From Candidatus Polarisedimenticolaceae bacterium (GTDB taxonomy: Bacteria; Pseudomonadota; Gammaproteobacteria; Chromatiales; Chromatiaceae), in contig JAKITT010000004.1 of assembly GCA_021647945.1 (NCBI GenBank), forward strand, positions 1 through 64,000: a stretch of DNA of 64,000 nt, read 5' to 3'. Under the pieces are notes generated by a model. The model did not search any database. It had not been told where the DNA came from and saw only the letters and a list, made by a program, of their open reading frames with translations. The translations under genes were made by a program, and so were the position numbers. Positions 33,905 to 43,555 of the stretch are shown here, piece by piece; the stretch's first letter is position 1; each line of letters starts with the position of its first letter.

Positions 33905-36337
33905 CTATTTCTCCTTTTTTTGTTCCCATTGCGGAAAGGCATCAACCTGAATTGCGTCATTGCGCAGGCGGTTGGCCTCTTGTAACAGTGCAATATCCTC
34001 TTTGGATATGATGCCAAGTTCGCAGGCGTGTTCAGCCAGTTCGCTGATGGTTTTACCTTTAATCTGCCCTGCTCGTTTTGCTTGGCGCAAGGTCTTCTCT
34101 AATGGTGAGGCGGCAATGGCCGCTTCAAATGCGCGCTCCAGACGACCAACCGTCTCACTCTCATCGAGAGAGGCGTAGATGCCGCTGGTGAGCCGCTCTC
34201 GGGCATCACCCTTATTAAGGATGATGCGGGCGGCTTGATGATCGAGATGGTCACTCGACTCATGGTAGGGCGTCCAGGTTGGGAAGATCAGTATGCGTAG
34301 GAACCAAGAGAGTGGTTTGAATGGCAGGTTGAGCAGCAGGCCGCGCAACGCCTCTTGGATGTTGTAGAGCGAATCGAGCAGGGCCCACTTAACCAGGGGC
34401 AGCTCCTCCACCTTCTCCCCCTGGTCATGGTAGTGCTTAAGTACCGCTGAGCAGAGGTAGAGTTCACTCAACACATCACCGAGACGGGCTGAGATACGCT
34501 CCTTACGTTTTAGTGAGCCACCCAGGGTCATTAGTGAGACATCGACCATGATGGCAAAGGCTGCACTCATCCAGTTGAGCTGTTGGAAGTAAGGTTTAGT
34601 CGGCCCTTTAACGGGTGAGAAGGAGAACTTGCCTCGGGTCAGTCCGAGCCAGCTGACGCGGGCGATATTGCTCAGTACGAAGCCGATATGACCAAATATT
34701 GCCTGATCAAAATCCTCCAGTGCCTGCTCATGGTCATCACTCTGCGCGGCGCTGAACTCTTTGAGTACGTATGGATGGCAGCGGATAGCACCCTGGCCAA
34801 AGATGATCATGCTGCGGGTCAGAATGTTGGCCCCCTCAACAGTGATGGCAACGGGAATGGCCTGGTAGACCCGGCCGATGAGATTGCGTGGGCCGAGACA
34901 GATGCCACTGCCGCCTTGAATATCCATCGCATCGTTGATCACCTGACGGTAGCGCTCGGTGAGATGATATTTGATGATGGCGGAGATGACAGATGGCTTC
35001 TCGCCCTGGTCGAGACAGCCGAGTGTCATGATACGTGCGGCATCCATCTGGTAGGTCTTACCGGCAATGCGTGCCAGTGGCTCCTCAATGCCCTCAAAGT
35101 AACCGATGGGCTGGTTGAATTGACGCCGGACCCGAGCGTAGGCACCGGTATAACGACAGGCCGCCTTGCCCGCCCCCACAGAGAGTGCAGGCAGTGAGAT
35201 GCCGCGCCCTTCGGAGAGGCACTCAACCAACATGCGCCAACCCTGGCCTATGCCCGTCTCACCGCCGATGATCCAATCCATTGGGATGAAGACATCTTTG
35301 CCCTGATTGGGGCCATTCTGAAATGGGATGTTGAGTGGGATGTGTCGCTCACCTATCTCGACCCCCGGTAAATTGCTGGGGACAAGTGCAACGGTGATGC
35401 CAAGGCGCTTCTTATCACCAATTAGATTGTCGGGATCAAAGAGCTTGAAGGCGAGACCAATGATGGTTGAGACCGGGCCAAGGGTGATGTAACGCTTCTC
35501 CCAGTTGAGCCGGATGCCGATAATCTCTTCACCCTCAAACTGACCCCGGCAGATGATGCCTGAATCGGGTAGGGCACCTGCATCGCTGCCAGCTTGTGGC
35601 CCGGTGAGTGCAAAACAGGGGATCTCCTCGCCACGAGCAAGACGCGGTAGGTAGTGATTTTTTTGCTCTTGAGTGCCGTAGTGCAGAAGCAGTTTTCCAG
35701 GGCCAAGAGAGTTGGGTACCATGACGGTGACAGCGGCCGTTACACTACGGCTGGCGATCTTCATCACCACCGCTGAATTGGCCATGGCAGAGAACTCAAG
35801 GCCGTCATACGCTTTGGGGATGATCAAGCCAAACATCTTGCTCTGCTTGAGAAATGCCCACGCCTCTTCGGGTAGATCAAAGTCTTGCTGGGTGATCTGC
35901 CAATCGTCCAGCAGTTGGCAGAACTCCTCCACAGGGCCATCTATATAAGCCTGCTCCTCATCACTCAATTTGGGGGTGGGAAATTTTAGCATCTTCTCCC
36001 AGTCGGGTTTACCACTGAAGAGATCGCCATCCCACCAGACGGTGCCAGCTTCAAGCGCCTCGCTCTCGGTTGTCGACATCGACGGCATCACTTTGCGGAA
36101 TTTATTGAGCAGTGGCCCGCTGATGAATTTTTTCCGTAAGTTGGGTTTTGCGTAGAACAGAATGGCGGTGAGATAGATGAGGAGCGGGATTAGAAGATAG
36201 ATGCCGCAGACGAGCCCGCTTAGGCCAAGGGTGATGAGTAGTGTAGGGGGAATGACAATCCAGCTGACAGTGCCCGCGCGGATGTAGGCCAATATCCAGA
36301 GGACGGCAACAGTAAGAAGCAGGCCGCTAAGTGTCAT
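33905..36337 (-). CDS. fadE: Acyl-CoA dehydrogenase FadE
   Basis: First oxidation step of fatty-acid breakdown, FAD-dependent. The 810 residues match FadE (E. coli 814): two N-terminal hydrophobic segments (about 1-25 and 30-60), the acyl-CoA dehydrogenase core with ALTGPQAGSDAGALPDSG and RYITLGPVSTIIGLAFKL, CLSEGRGISLPALSVG, and the long C-terminal DUF1974 domain. Its ATG overlaps the stop of the YiiX-like gene (ATGA), so five fatty-acid related genes appear to be arranged in one direction. Confidence 0.95.
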   Translation of the reverse strand: MTLSGLLLTVAVLWILAYIRAGTVSWIVIPPTLLITLGLSGLVCGIYLLIPLLIYLTAILFYAKPNLRKKFISGPLLNKFRKVMPSMSTTESEALEAGTVWWDGDLFSGKPDWEKMLKFPTPKLSDEEQAYIDGPVEEFCQLLDDWQITQQDFDLPEEAWAFLKQSKMFGLIIPKAYDGLEFSAMANSAVVMKIASRSVTAAVTVMVPNSLGPGKLLLHYGTQEQKNHYLPRLARGEEIPCFALTGPQAGSDAGALPDSGIICRGQFEGEEIIGIRLNWEKRYITLGPVSTIIGLAFKLFDPDNLIGDKKRLGITVALVPSNLPGVEIGERHIPLNIPFQNGPNQGKDVFIPMDWIIGGETGIGQGWRMLVECLSEGRGISLPALSVGAGKAACRYTGAYARVRRQFNQPIGYFEGIEEPLARIAGKTYQMDAARIMTLGCLDQGEKPSVISAIIKYHLTERYRQVINDAMDIQGGSGICLGPRNLIGRVYQAIPVAITVEGANILTRSMIIFGQGAIRCHPYVLKEFSAAQSDDHEQALEDFDQAIFGHIGFVLSNIARVSWLGLTRGKFSFSPVKGPTKPYFQQLNWMSAAFAIMVDVSLMTLGGSLKRKERISARLGDVLSELYLCSAVLKHYHDQGEKVEELPLVKWALLDSLYNIQEALRGLLLNLPFKPLSWFLRILIFPTWTPYHESSDHLDHQAARIILNKGDARERLTSGIYASLDESETVGRLERAFEAAIAASPLEKTLRQAKRAGQIKGKTISELAEHACELGIISKEDIALLQEANRLRNDAIQVDAFPQWEQKKEK

Positions 36338-37326
36338 GGTTTTCTCCTTGTAAAGATGCGAAAGCGCTGGATGATGGGTGTATCGTCAATGGGTTCATCT
36401 TCTATCGCCTCATCATCACTCTCGGTAATGGGAATATCAATCTGATTGCTCTTTTTTTCTTGTGGTGTCTCTTTGCTCTTATCAGAGGCCGTTCCCTCTG
36501 TTTCGTTCCTTTTCATGAAATCTTGATGATCATCATTAAAGAGTACCTGCTCACTGCTCCATGGCAGTTTTCGGTAGATACCCAGATCATCCAAACCGAG
36601 GAAGGGGTATTTGATGATGTCGAAATAGGGTGAAGAGTCGAAATCTTTGGGTGACATCAGTCGTGGATTGCGCCGATAAAATCGGATGCTGCCATCAAGC
36701 CCCCGGTCAATAAAGGGCAGTACCGGAAAATCAACAGAGCCAAACGCTTCGGCAATGAGTGTGGTGCATACCGCGTGGGTTGGAGCGCCCGCATTGTGTT
36801 CAAAGAGCGATGAGCGCCAGCGTCTCGGTAAGATCGCCCAAGGGAATAGAAAGCGAGCAAGATCAAATAGTTGGCGGACATCATACTTGAAGCCAAGATG
36901 TTTGATGGTGTAGGCGATGATGTGATGGGCGTCTGTTGTTGTCAGTCTTGATGGTCGACAGATGCGTATGTGATCTTCACGGTATTTGTGCAGTGGTGCG
37001 ATGATGGTTCCTTCACCCAACAGCGCCTCAATGATCAGTTGGTCGCTTGGATGACCATCATAGGCCTCACTAATCTTTGCCTGTATTTCAGGGTCGGGGA
37101 TATCACTGATGCGTCCCAGGTAGAGTGCCGCATGCGTCCAGCTGCTTTGGGTGATCATTTTAATCACCTCACTGACTCGGCTGCGCCCTTCAATCAGCAG
37201 CACATCACCCTGTTTAAGCTCATGTGAAAGGTGGTTAAAGTCACATAGTGGTGATACCCGTAATGGCGCATCTCGCATCAACCAATCTGTTATTTTTGTT
37301 GTTAGCCATTGGGCGAACCGTTTCAT
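36334..37326 (-). CDS. YiiX/YebB-like NlpC/P60 papain-fold hydrolase
   Basis: A 330-residue protein. The middle (about 40-200) is a permuted papain-like domain: LKQGDVLLIEGRSRVSEVI, then TQSSWTHAALYLG with the catalytic histidine, and THAVCTTLIAEAFG with the likely cysteine nucleophile. Such enzymes act on lipids or peptidoglycan-type amides. The C terminus is a charged, probably disordered tail (about 285-330). The start at 37326 is chosen because the 75 codons upstream do not resemble the family. Its stop overlaps the fadE start, suggesting it releases or handles acyl chains fed to beta-oxidation; that is inference. Confidence 0.75.
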   Translation of the reverse strand: MKRFAQWLTTKITDWLMRDAPLRVSPLCDFNHLSHELKQGDVLLIEGRSRVSEVIKMITQSSWTHAALYLGRISDIPDPEIQAKISEAYDGHPSDQLIIEALLGEGTIIAPLHKYREDHIRICRPSRLTTTDAHHIIAYTIKHLGFKYDVRQLFDLARFLFPWAILPRRWRSSLFEHNAGAPTHAVCTTLIAEAFGSVDFPVLPFIDRGLDGSIRFYRRNPRLMSPKDFDSSPYFDIIKYPFLGLDDLGIYRKLPWSSEQVLFNDDHQDFMKRNETEGTASDKSKETPQEKKSNQIDIPITESDDEAIEDEPIDDTPIIQRFRIFTRRKP

Positions 37327-37459
37327 TAAGTTACTCAGAGGTAATAGGCGTATCCATAAGTATAGACAGTTGTGCGCGTAGCATGAGGCTCTGCTGAGCG
37401 GAGGTGATTGTGAGTAAATTGAGGTCGCTTGCGGGCTATTTGGCTGAGGTTTTAGTGGT

Positions 37460-38572
37460 TCAACGACAGAGATTATCAATTGCTTTGAAGGCGTTGATGA
37501 TTTGACTCTTCTGGGTGTGGAAGTGAGGTGAGAAACGAATGCCACCGCCACGAAATGCGCAGATTACGCCCGCTTGCATCAGCTGTTGGTAGAGTATCTG
37601 ATTGTCGATATTGGGCACCTGGAAGGTGATGATGCCGCTGCGTCGCTGTGGAGCTGTGTCTGTCAGTAGCAGAAACCCTCGTTCGTGGGCCTGGTCGATA
37701 ATCAGCTGGCCGAGCTGCATGACGCTCTCGGCAATCTTGTCGATGCCGGTTGCGAGTAGCAAGGCCAGACTGGCCTCCAGTGCATGGATCGCCAACATAT
37801 TGGGGCTGCCGCACTCAAAGCGGGTGGCACTGCTTGAGGGGTGCCATTCAGTGGCATCATAATCCCCCACCTGCGCCACCATATGCCAGCCGAACTGCTG
37901 TAGTTTTAGTTGGTCATACAGCTCAGGATGACAGTAGAATAGTGCCAACCCCTCTGGACCCAGCATCCATTTGTGGCCATCGGCCATGACAAAGTCGGCA
38001 TGAATCTGCTGGACATCAAATGGCAGTACGCCGAGGCTCTGGATGGCATCGACACAGAATAGGATATCCCGCTGTTGGCAGAAATCGCCTAGCTGTTGCA
38101 GGTCGATCCGCATGCCGGTGGCGTACTGTACGGAGCTGGTGGTGATCAGCCGGGTTCGCTCATCACAAAGCGCCATCAATGCCGCCTCTGGATCGGCGGC
38201 TGTTGCCGCCTCCACGCAACGCAGCTCAACACCAAACTGGCTGAGTGACTGCCAAACAATTCGATTGGAGGGGAACTCATCGGCAAAGCTGACGATGTTG
38301 TCACCCGGCTGCCAAGTGAGGCCGTAGGCGACCATCGATAGCGCTTCAGAGGTGTTCTTCAGTAGTGCGATAGTGTCGCTTGATGGGGCGTTGATCAGCT
38401 GGGCGAGGTGTTGGCGTAGCGCCTGCTCTTTGAGTAGCCATCGTGGGTAGTGCTGCGCCCCGCAATGGGCATTCTCATCGGCAAACTGCCGCACCGCCTC
38501 TGCGCTGCAATCTGGCCAAGGGGCCACGGCAGCATGGTTGAGGTAGATGATCTCAGGTTTCAGTGAGAACAT
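37460..38572 (-). CDS. Class V aminotransferase (PLP-dependent)
   Basis: A 370-residue fold-type I PLP enzyme of the cysteine-desulfurase/isopenicillin-N-epimerase group. It starts EIIYLNHAAVAPWP, has LLKNTSEALSMVAYGL for the phosphate site, VDAIQSLGVLPFDV with the PLP-pairing aspartate, and FVMADGHKWMLGPEG with the Schiff-base lysine (about 204). The loop that carries the catalytic cysteine in desulfurases cannot be recognised, so the substrate is open. It precedes the fad group on the same strand and follows the DUF302 gene by eight bases. Confidence 0.85.
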   Translation of the reverse strand: MFSLKPEIIYLNHAAVAPWPDCSAEAVRQFADENAHCGAQHYPRWLLKEQALRQHLAQLINAPSSDTIALLKNTSEALSMVAYGLTWQPGDNIVSFADEFPSNRIVWQSLSQFGVELRCVEAATAADPEAALMALCDERTRLITTSSVQYATGMRIDLQQLGDFCQQRDILFCVDAIQSLGVLPFDVQQIHADFVMADGHKWMLGPEGLALFYCHPELYDQLKLQQFGWHMVAQVGDYDATEWHPSSSATRFECGSPNMLAIHALEASLALLLATGIDKIAESVMQLGQLIIDQAHERGFLLLTDTAPQRRSGIITFQVPNIDNQILYQQLMQAGVICAFRGGGIRFSPHFHTQKSQIINAFKAIDNLCR

Positions 38573-38580
38573 GCCTGTTT

Positions 38581-38976
38581 TCAGAGTGTCGATAGTGCCC
38601 GGTCCAGTTTTTCACGCACGGTGGCGGCTAGCGCCTCAATGCTTGGTTTATCGACCAGTGTTAACACCGCATTGGGGTCCATTATTTCGATATGCACGGC
38701 CCCCGCCTCATCTTGGCGTACCAGCACATTGCAGGGGAGTAGCAGTCCAATACTGGGTTCGGCTTGAATTGCTTGATGGGCTAAGGATGGGTTGCAGGCA
38801 CCGAGGATTTTGTAGGGCAGAATGTCGACATCTAGCTTTGTCTTCAGGGTTGCTTGTGCATCAATCTGGGTCAGAATGCCGAAGCCCTCCTCTTTCAGTG
38901 CTGCGGTGATGCGCTCAATGGCGGTATCAAAATCTAAGTCGACAATCTTGCCGAAACCGTATTTACAATCGCTCAT
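38581..38976 (-). CDS. DUF302 domain protein
   Basis: The 131 residues are one DUF302 domain: TAIERITAALKEEGFGILTQID, then LGACNPSLAHQAIQAEPSIG and LLPCNVLVRQDEAG. The conserved CNP and PCN cysteines are typical and may bind a metal or a thiol; the function is unknown. It is soluble and has no signal peptide. It lies directly upstream of the aminotransferase gene in one transcription unit. Confidence 0.88.
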   Translation of the reverse strand: MSDCKYGFGKIVDLDFDTAIERITAALKEEGFGILTQIDAQATLKTKLDVDILPYKILGACNPSLAHQAIQAEPSIGLLLPCNVLVRQDEAGAVHIEIMDPNAVLTLVDKPSIEALAATVREKLDRALSTL

Positions 38977-39048
38977 GAGAGGCTCCCTGAATAGTTACGT
39001 TCATCTTACTGTTTTGATGATATTAACCCGGCCATTATTATTTGAACA

Positions 39049-39096
39049 TGTGGGGCGGACTTTAGTCCGCCATGGCTGGTTAAAGCCAGCCCTACA
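39049..39096. repeat. Paired REP-like hairpins after bamD
   Basis: Two adjacent hairpins, GGCGGACTTTAGTCCGCC and GGCTGGTTAAAGCCAGCC. On the minus strand the second is preceded by TGTAGG, the REP head. They lie just beyond the bamD stop and upstream of the DUF302 gene. Confidence 0.6.
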
Positions 39097-39115
39097 AGCC
39101 ACGGTATTTAATAGC

Positions 39116-39940
39116 TCAACTCTTGTCTAAACCAAACCAATTCCAGATTTTTCGGCCAAAACTCCACTCGCTTTCAGGTAGTTCATCACTGACAAATCGA
39201 CCGGTACCCAAATTGAGTTCTAGCACCTGTTGTGTGTCGGCAGATAGGAGAGTCAAACCTAACTCGTTATAGGCCTCAATCATGATCTCCAGTGCGCGTT
39301 TGACAGAGCTGCTGCGCTGATAATTTTTGACCACTTTACTGGCGCGGTTGGCGGCCGCTAAATAAGCGCCTCGGCGCATATAGTAGTCGGCGGCGTGAAG
39401 CTCATGTTTCGCCATATTATTGCGCAGATAGATCATGCGCTTGCGTGCATCCGCAGCATATTTGCTGTTGGGAAAGCGTCTGACCAATGCACCAAAATCA
39501 TTGAATGCGGTGAGTGTTGCTCCAGGGTCGCGCTGGGATGGATCGGTAGGGAAGACATCATCCAGAAAACCGCTGTTTCGGTTGAAGTTGACGATACCCT
39601 TCAGATAGTAGGCGTAGGCGGCAAACTCACTCATGGGGTGCAGTTTTATGAAACGATCAGCGGCGGCGATGGCCGAGTCTGGCTCATTATCTCTATAGTG
39701 GATATAGGCGGTGTCGAGCTGTGCCTGCATCGCATAGCGACCAAATGGGAAACGCGCTTCAAGCTTCTGCAAATAGTCGAGTGCAGATACATAGTCGCCA
39801 TTGGATTGAGACTCTTTTGCTTCGAGATAGAGCTTGCTAGCGCTCCAATCTTTGGTTAGATCGATCTGATCAGGCAGCAGAGCGCAGCCTGAGAGTAGCG
39901 TGAGCAGGAGAAGTAGTGCAATCAACCGAGGTTTTGACAT
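39116..39940 (-). CDS. bamD: Outer-membrane assembly lipoprotein BamD
   Basis: Essential partner of BamA in beta-barrel insertion. The 274 residues begin with a lipoprotein signal (LLLLTLLSGCALLP, lipidated cysteine at about 19). TPR repeats follow, with landmarks GDYVSALDYLQKLEARFPFG, DTAYIHYRDNEPDSAIAAADRFI and RFPNSKYAADARKRMIYLRN. Length is a little above E. coli (245) because of a C-terminal extension ending GLDKS. Its usual divergent neighbour rluD is not here. Confidence 0.95.
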   Translation of the reverse strand: MSKPRLIALLLLLTLLSGCALLPDQIDLTKDWSASKLYLEAKESQSNGDYVSALDYLQKLEARFPFGRYAMQAQLDTAYIHYRDNEPDSAIAAADRFIKLHPMSEFAAYAYYLKGIVNFNRNSGFLDDVFPTDPSQRDPGATLTAFNDFGALVRRFPNSKYAADARKRMIYLRNNMAKHELHAADYYMRRGAYLAAANRASKVVKNYQRSSSVKRALEIMIEAYNELGLTLLSADTQQVLELNLGTGRFVSDELPESEWSFGRKIWNWFGLDKS

Positions 39941-40054
39941 CGCTGTGAATGAGTTTGGAAGCGGAATGGATATCAGATTATACCGGAAAGTGGTGAAGAG
40001 ATCAGATTATGGTGCTGCTGGGGGAGAGTGGCTAAATGGTCTACTTAGGATCGC

Positions 40055-40453
40055 TTATAGCAGTGCGATCTGTAAGTTGAGTGCGGACATATCCTCTTGT
40101 AGATGCGCCAGTTTAATGTTCAGTGCATTGAGATCTGTTTTGGCCTTTTTGTGGTTAAGTTTTTTGTTGAAGGCGTAGACCAATCCACCAGGAACGACGA
40201 TGGTGATGATGGCATCGACGACGTTAAAGCTCATTTCAGCTATTTGAGTCAGCAAGCTGATCTGTTGGCTCCATAGTTCCTGCTGTAGCTGTTCAAGTTC
40301 TAGGAGCAGTAATGGCTGGTCAACCTGTTGTAGTGATACGGTGAAACCGGTGTTGTTAGTGTGCAGCTGTCGGTACTCACCCTCTGCAAAACAGTTGCCA
40401 TAGAGCGTGCTTAAGAGCAGTAGTAGTGCAAGGCAGGTCAGCTGTTTAGTCAT
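40055..40453 (-). CDS. Exported hypothetical protein with one membrane helix
   Basis: A 132-residue protein with a signal peptide (LTCLALLLLLSTLYGNCFAE, likely cut after CFA). A glutamine- and leucine-rich coiled-coil follows (about 45-80), then a hydrophobic segment VVDAIITIVVPGGLVYAF, and a second coiled-coil (about 100-132). It may be anchored in the inner membrane with helical arms on each side. No family is recognised. The neighbours bamD and glcD give no functional clue. Confidence 0.6.
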   Translation of the reverse strand: MTKQLTCLALLLLLSTLYGNCFAEGEYRQLHTNNTGFTVSLQQVDQPLLLLELEQLQQELWSQQISLLTQIAEMSFNVVDAIITIVVPGGLVYAFNKKLNHKKAKTDLNALNIKLAHLQEDMSALNLQIALL

Positions 40454-40600
40454 CGGTCATCCGCTATTTAGGGGTGTTTGCCAGAGGGCGTCTACCTAAA
40501 AGTTTCGACCAAATTGCTGGTTTTTGTGCTGTGAAGGGGTGTAAAGGGGAGTTAGGTCACGTTTGTTCTGCGGGTCGTTTGGTGTTCTGTCTATTGGTTC

Positions 40601-41992
40601 TCAATTGTTCTGTTGGGAAGGGAAAATCTTTCCTGGATTCAAGATGTTATTAGGATCGAACTGATTTTTTATCGCCCGCATCAGTTGTAGGGTGGGTGGA
40701 TCGATCTCCCGATCAATATAGGGCTGCTTCTCCAGACCGATGCCATGTTCGCCCGATAGGGTGCCGTCAAGTTTCAGCACCAAGTCAAACAGTGCATCTA
40801 GGCAGCGGTGGGCGCGTTGCATCTCTCCATGGTCGTCTGGATCGACCAGTAGGTTGACGTGGATATTGCCATTGCCTGCATGACCAAAGTTGATGATGGT
40901 GATCTGATGTTGTTGTGCGAGCTGTTCCAATCCGGCGATCAGTGCAGGGATGTGTGAAACGGGCACCACCACATCTTCATTGATCTTCTTTGGTGCCACG
41001 GTGCGCAGTGCCGGTGAGAGGGATTTACGAGTCTTCCAGAGTGCGGCGACCTCTTCAGCGGTAGTGGCTTGCGTCACTTCAATGACCCCCGTTACATGAG
41101 CTGCTTCACTGACGGCGGCGGTTGCTTGCTCAATGCCATATTCGGGGCCATCGATCTCAATCATGAGCAGCGCACCCACACTGTTATCTAGCGTGAGGTC
41201 GGCGTAGTTGCTGACCATTTTCAGCGCGGCACCATCCATGAACTCTAGGGCGCAAGGTGTGACCGGCTGGGCCATGATGGCGGAGACGGCATGTGCGGCC
41301 GCGTGTATATCGTGATAGGTGGCGCGTAGGGTGCGTTTGCTCTGCTGGAGTGGGGTGAGGCTGAGGGTCGCCTCTGTGATGATGGCCAGGGTTCCTTCGG
41401 AGCCGATGATGAGTCGTGTGAGATCATAACCGACCACCCCTTTGCTGGTGCTGACGCCGGTATGGATTATCTCACCACTGCCGGTGACGGCGGTTAGACC
41501 GAGGGTGTTGTCACGCGGTGTGCCGTACTTTACGGCACGTGGCCCGGCAGAGTTGTAGGCGAGATTGCCGCCAATGGTACAGATGGCGCTGCTGGTGGGG
41601 TCGGGTGGCCAGAAGAAACCGTGTTCAGCGGCTGCTTGCTGTAGCGCCTGATTGGTGACGCCGGGTTCGATGCGGGCGAGTCGGTTATCTGGGTCGATCT
41701 TGATGATGCGGTTGAGCCGTTCGGTGCTGAGTATGATGCCACCGAGATGGGGCACGCTGGCTCCGGTGGTGCCGGTGCCGGTGCCGCGTGGGATCAGGTT
41801 GGTTTGGTACTGGTTGCAGAGTGCCAGAATGCCCTGTACCTGTTGAGTGCTGTTGGGGAAGAGAACCGCTTGTGGTGTCGCTTGTCGACGGCTGTTGTCA
41901 TAGCCGTAGGGCAGCGTGTCGGCAGGGTCGGTGTGAACCGCATCCCTGCCTAACAGCTGGATCAGTGGTGTGATTATCTCAGATGATTTCAA
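40601..41992 (-). CDS. FAD-linked oxidase, glycolate/D-lactate dehydrogenase GlcD type
   Basis: A 463-residue flavoprotein of the VAO/PCMH fold. The FAD site shows LIPRGTGTGTTGASVPHLGG (about 85) and IEPGVTNQALQQAA, then GGNLAYNSAGPRAVKYG. The C-terminal substrate cap has NFGHAGNGNIHVNLL and SGEHGIGLEKQPY, the usual end of GlcD/D-LDH enzymes. The GlcE and GlcF partners are not adjacent, so a D-2-hydroxyacid substrate is likely but not assigned. It overlaps the dolP end by 14 bases. Confidence 0.92.
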   Translation of the reverse strand: MKSSEIITPLIQLLGRDAVHTDPADTLPYGYDNSRRQATPQAVLFPNSTQQVQGILALCNQYQTNLIPRGTGTGTTGASVPHLGGIILSTERLNRIIKIDPDNRLARIEPGVTNQALQQAAAEHGFFWPPDPTSSAICTIGGNLAYNSAGPRAVKYGTPRDNTLGLTAVTGSGEIIHTGVSTSKGVVGYDLTRLIIGSEGTLAIITEATLSLTPLQQSKRTLRATYHDIHAAAHAVSAIMAQPVTPCALEFMDGAALKMVSNYADLTLDNSVGALLMIEIDGPEYGIEQATAAVSEAAHVTGVIEVTQATTAEEVAALWKTRKSLSPALRTVAPKKINEDVVVPVSHIPALIAGLEQLAQQHQITIINFGHAGNGNIHVNLLVDPDDHGEMQRAHRCLDALFDLVLKLDGTLSGEHGIGLEKQPYIDREIDPPTLQLMRAIKNQFDPNNILNPGKIFPSQQNN

Positions 41993-42560
41993 AAACTTTG
42001 ACGACTTTTTTTACGTCGCTAATGGTGCGAACCCGTTCGACAATTGCATTGGCCTCTTGCTGAGTGATGAGTCCCATCAGGTAGACAATGCCGCGTTCAG
42101 TTTTAATTTTGATCAGCGTGGTATCAAATCCGGGGATGCCCAAATTGATCAGCTTCAGTTTTACCTTGGCAGTGATATAGGTATCGCTGGTGGTTTCACC
42201 CGCAGTGGCAACAGCGCCGATCTCCAACTCATTAACCACCCGTTTGACCTTGGCGATGCTTTTCATCAACGCTGCACTATTCGCCTTTACCTCGGCAGAC
42301 TCCACCTGCCCCGTCAGCAAGATGATTTGGTTATAACTGGTAATGCTGATGGAGCTGCTATCACGTCTGACCGCTTTATCATTGATGCGGTCGATGGCCT
42401 TCAGTTCGATATTTTGATCTTCGAGGTAGGAGCCTGCAGTGCGTCGATCATGGACGACGGATGCCGTCATGGCGATGCCGCCAATGACGATGCCTGCGCA
42501 GCCAGATATGAGCGGTATTAAGAGCACGAAAATGAGCAGCAGGGCGGGTTTTCTATTCAT
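41979..42560 (-). CDS. dolP: BON-domain outer-membrane lipoprotein DolP (YraP)
   Basis: Dual-BON lipoprotein that helps keep the outer membrane intact. The 193 residues have a lipobox (LIPLISGCAG, cysteine about 21), a first BON domain (SSSISITSYNQIILLTGQVES, about 70-115) and a second (TTLIKIKTERGIVYLMGLIT, about 145-190). Gene order rsmI/lpoA-yraN-diaA-dolP matches the E. coli yraL-M-N-diaA-yraP block. Confidence 0.93.
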   Translation of the reverse strand: MNRKPALLLIFVLLIPLISGCAGIVIGGIAMTASVVHDRRTAGSYLEDQNIELKAIDRINDKAVRRDSSSISITSYNQIILLTGQVESAEVKANSAALMKSIAKVKRVVNELEIGAVATAGETTSDTYITAKVKLKLINLGIPGFDTTLIKIKTERGIVYLMGLITQQEANAIVERVRTISDVKKVVKVFEII

Positions 42561-42572
42561 GGATGGTGATCC

Positions 42573-43172
<600 letters not shown>

Positions 43173-43183
43173 TTACTCCGGCT

Positions 43184-43555
43184 TTAGTCTGTCTGGAAAG
43201 CGTTAGGGATCCAGTCGATGGATCGGTCTGTTTTGCCGCTGATTGCTACCACATCAAAGCGACAGGCGAGTGCGCTGGGTTGTTGTTGCAAATAGTGTTG
43301 TGCGGCAGCGATGATGCGCCCCTGTTTGCGTGAGGTGACACTCTCCGCAGCAGAGCCAAAATGGTCACTGCCACGTAGGCGAACCTCAACAAAAATCAGC
43401 GTTTTATCGTGCTGCATGATCAGGTCAATCTCACCGCGTCGGGTGTGATAGTTGCGTTCGATCAGCCTCAGCCCCTGCTGTTGCAGATAGTCACAGGCCA
43501 GGTTCTCAGCCCCATCCCCCGCTATTTTTGGGGGCTGTTTGCGTCTAAATATCAC
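43184..43555 (-). CDS. yraN: UPF0102 family nuclease-like protein YraN
   Basis: A 123-residue protein with the Holliday-junction-resolvase-like restriction fold: AENLACDYLQQQGLRLIERN, then RRGEIDLIMQHDKTLIFVEV (the E-D-ExV catalytic pattern), and SRKQGRIIAAAQHYL. Its activity is not established. The start overlaps the lpoA stop by four bases. Confidence 0.93.
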   Translation of the reverse strand: MIFRRKQPPKIAGDGAENLACDYLQQQGLRLIERNYHTRRGEIDLIMQHDKTLIFVEVRLRGSDHFGSAAESVTSRKQGRIIAAAQHYLQQQPSALACRFDVVAISGKTDRSIDWIPNAFQTD

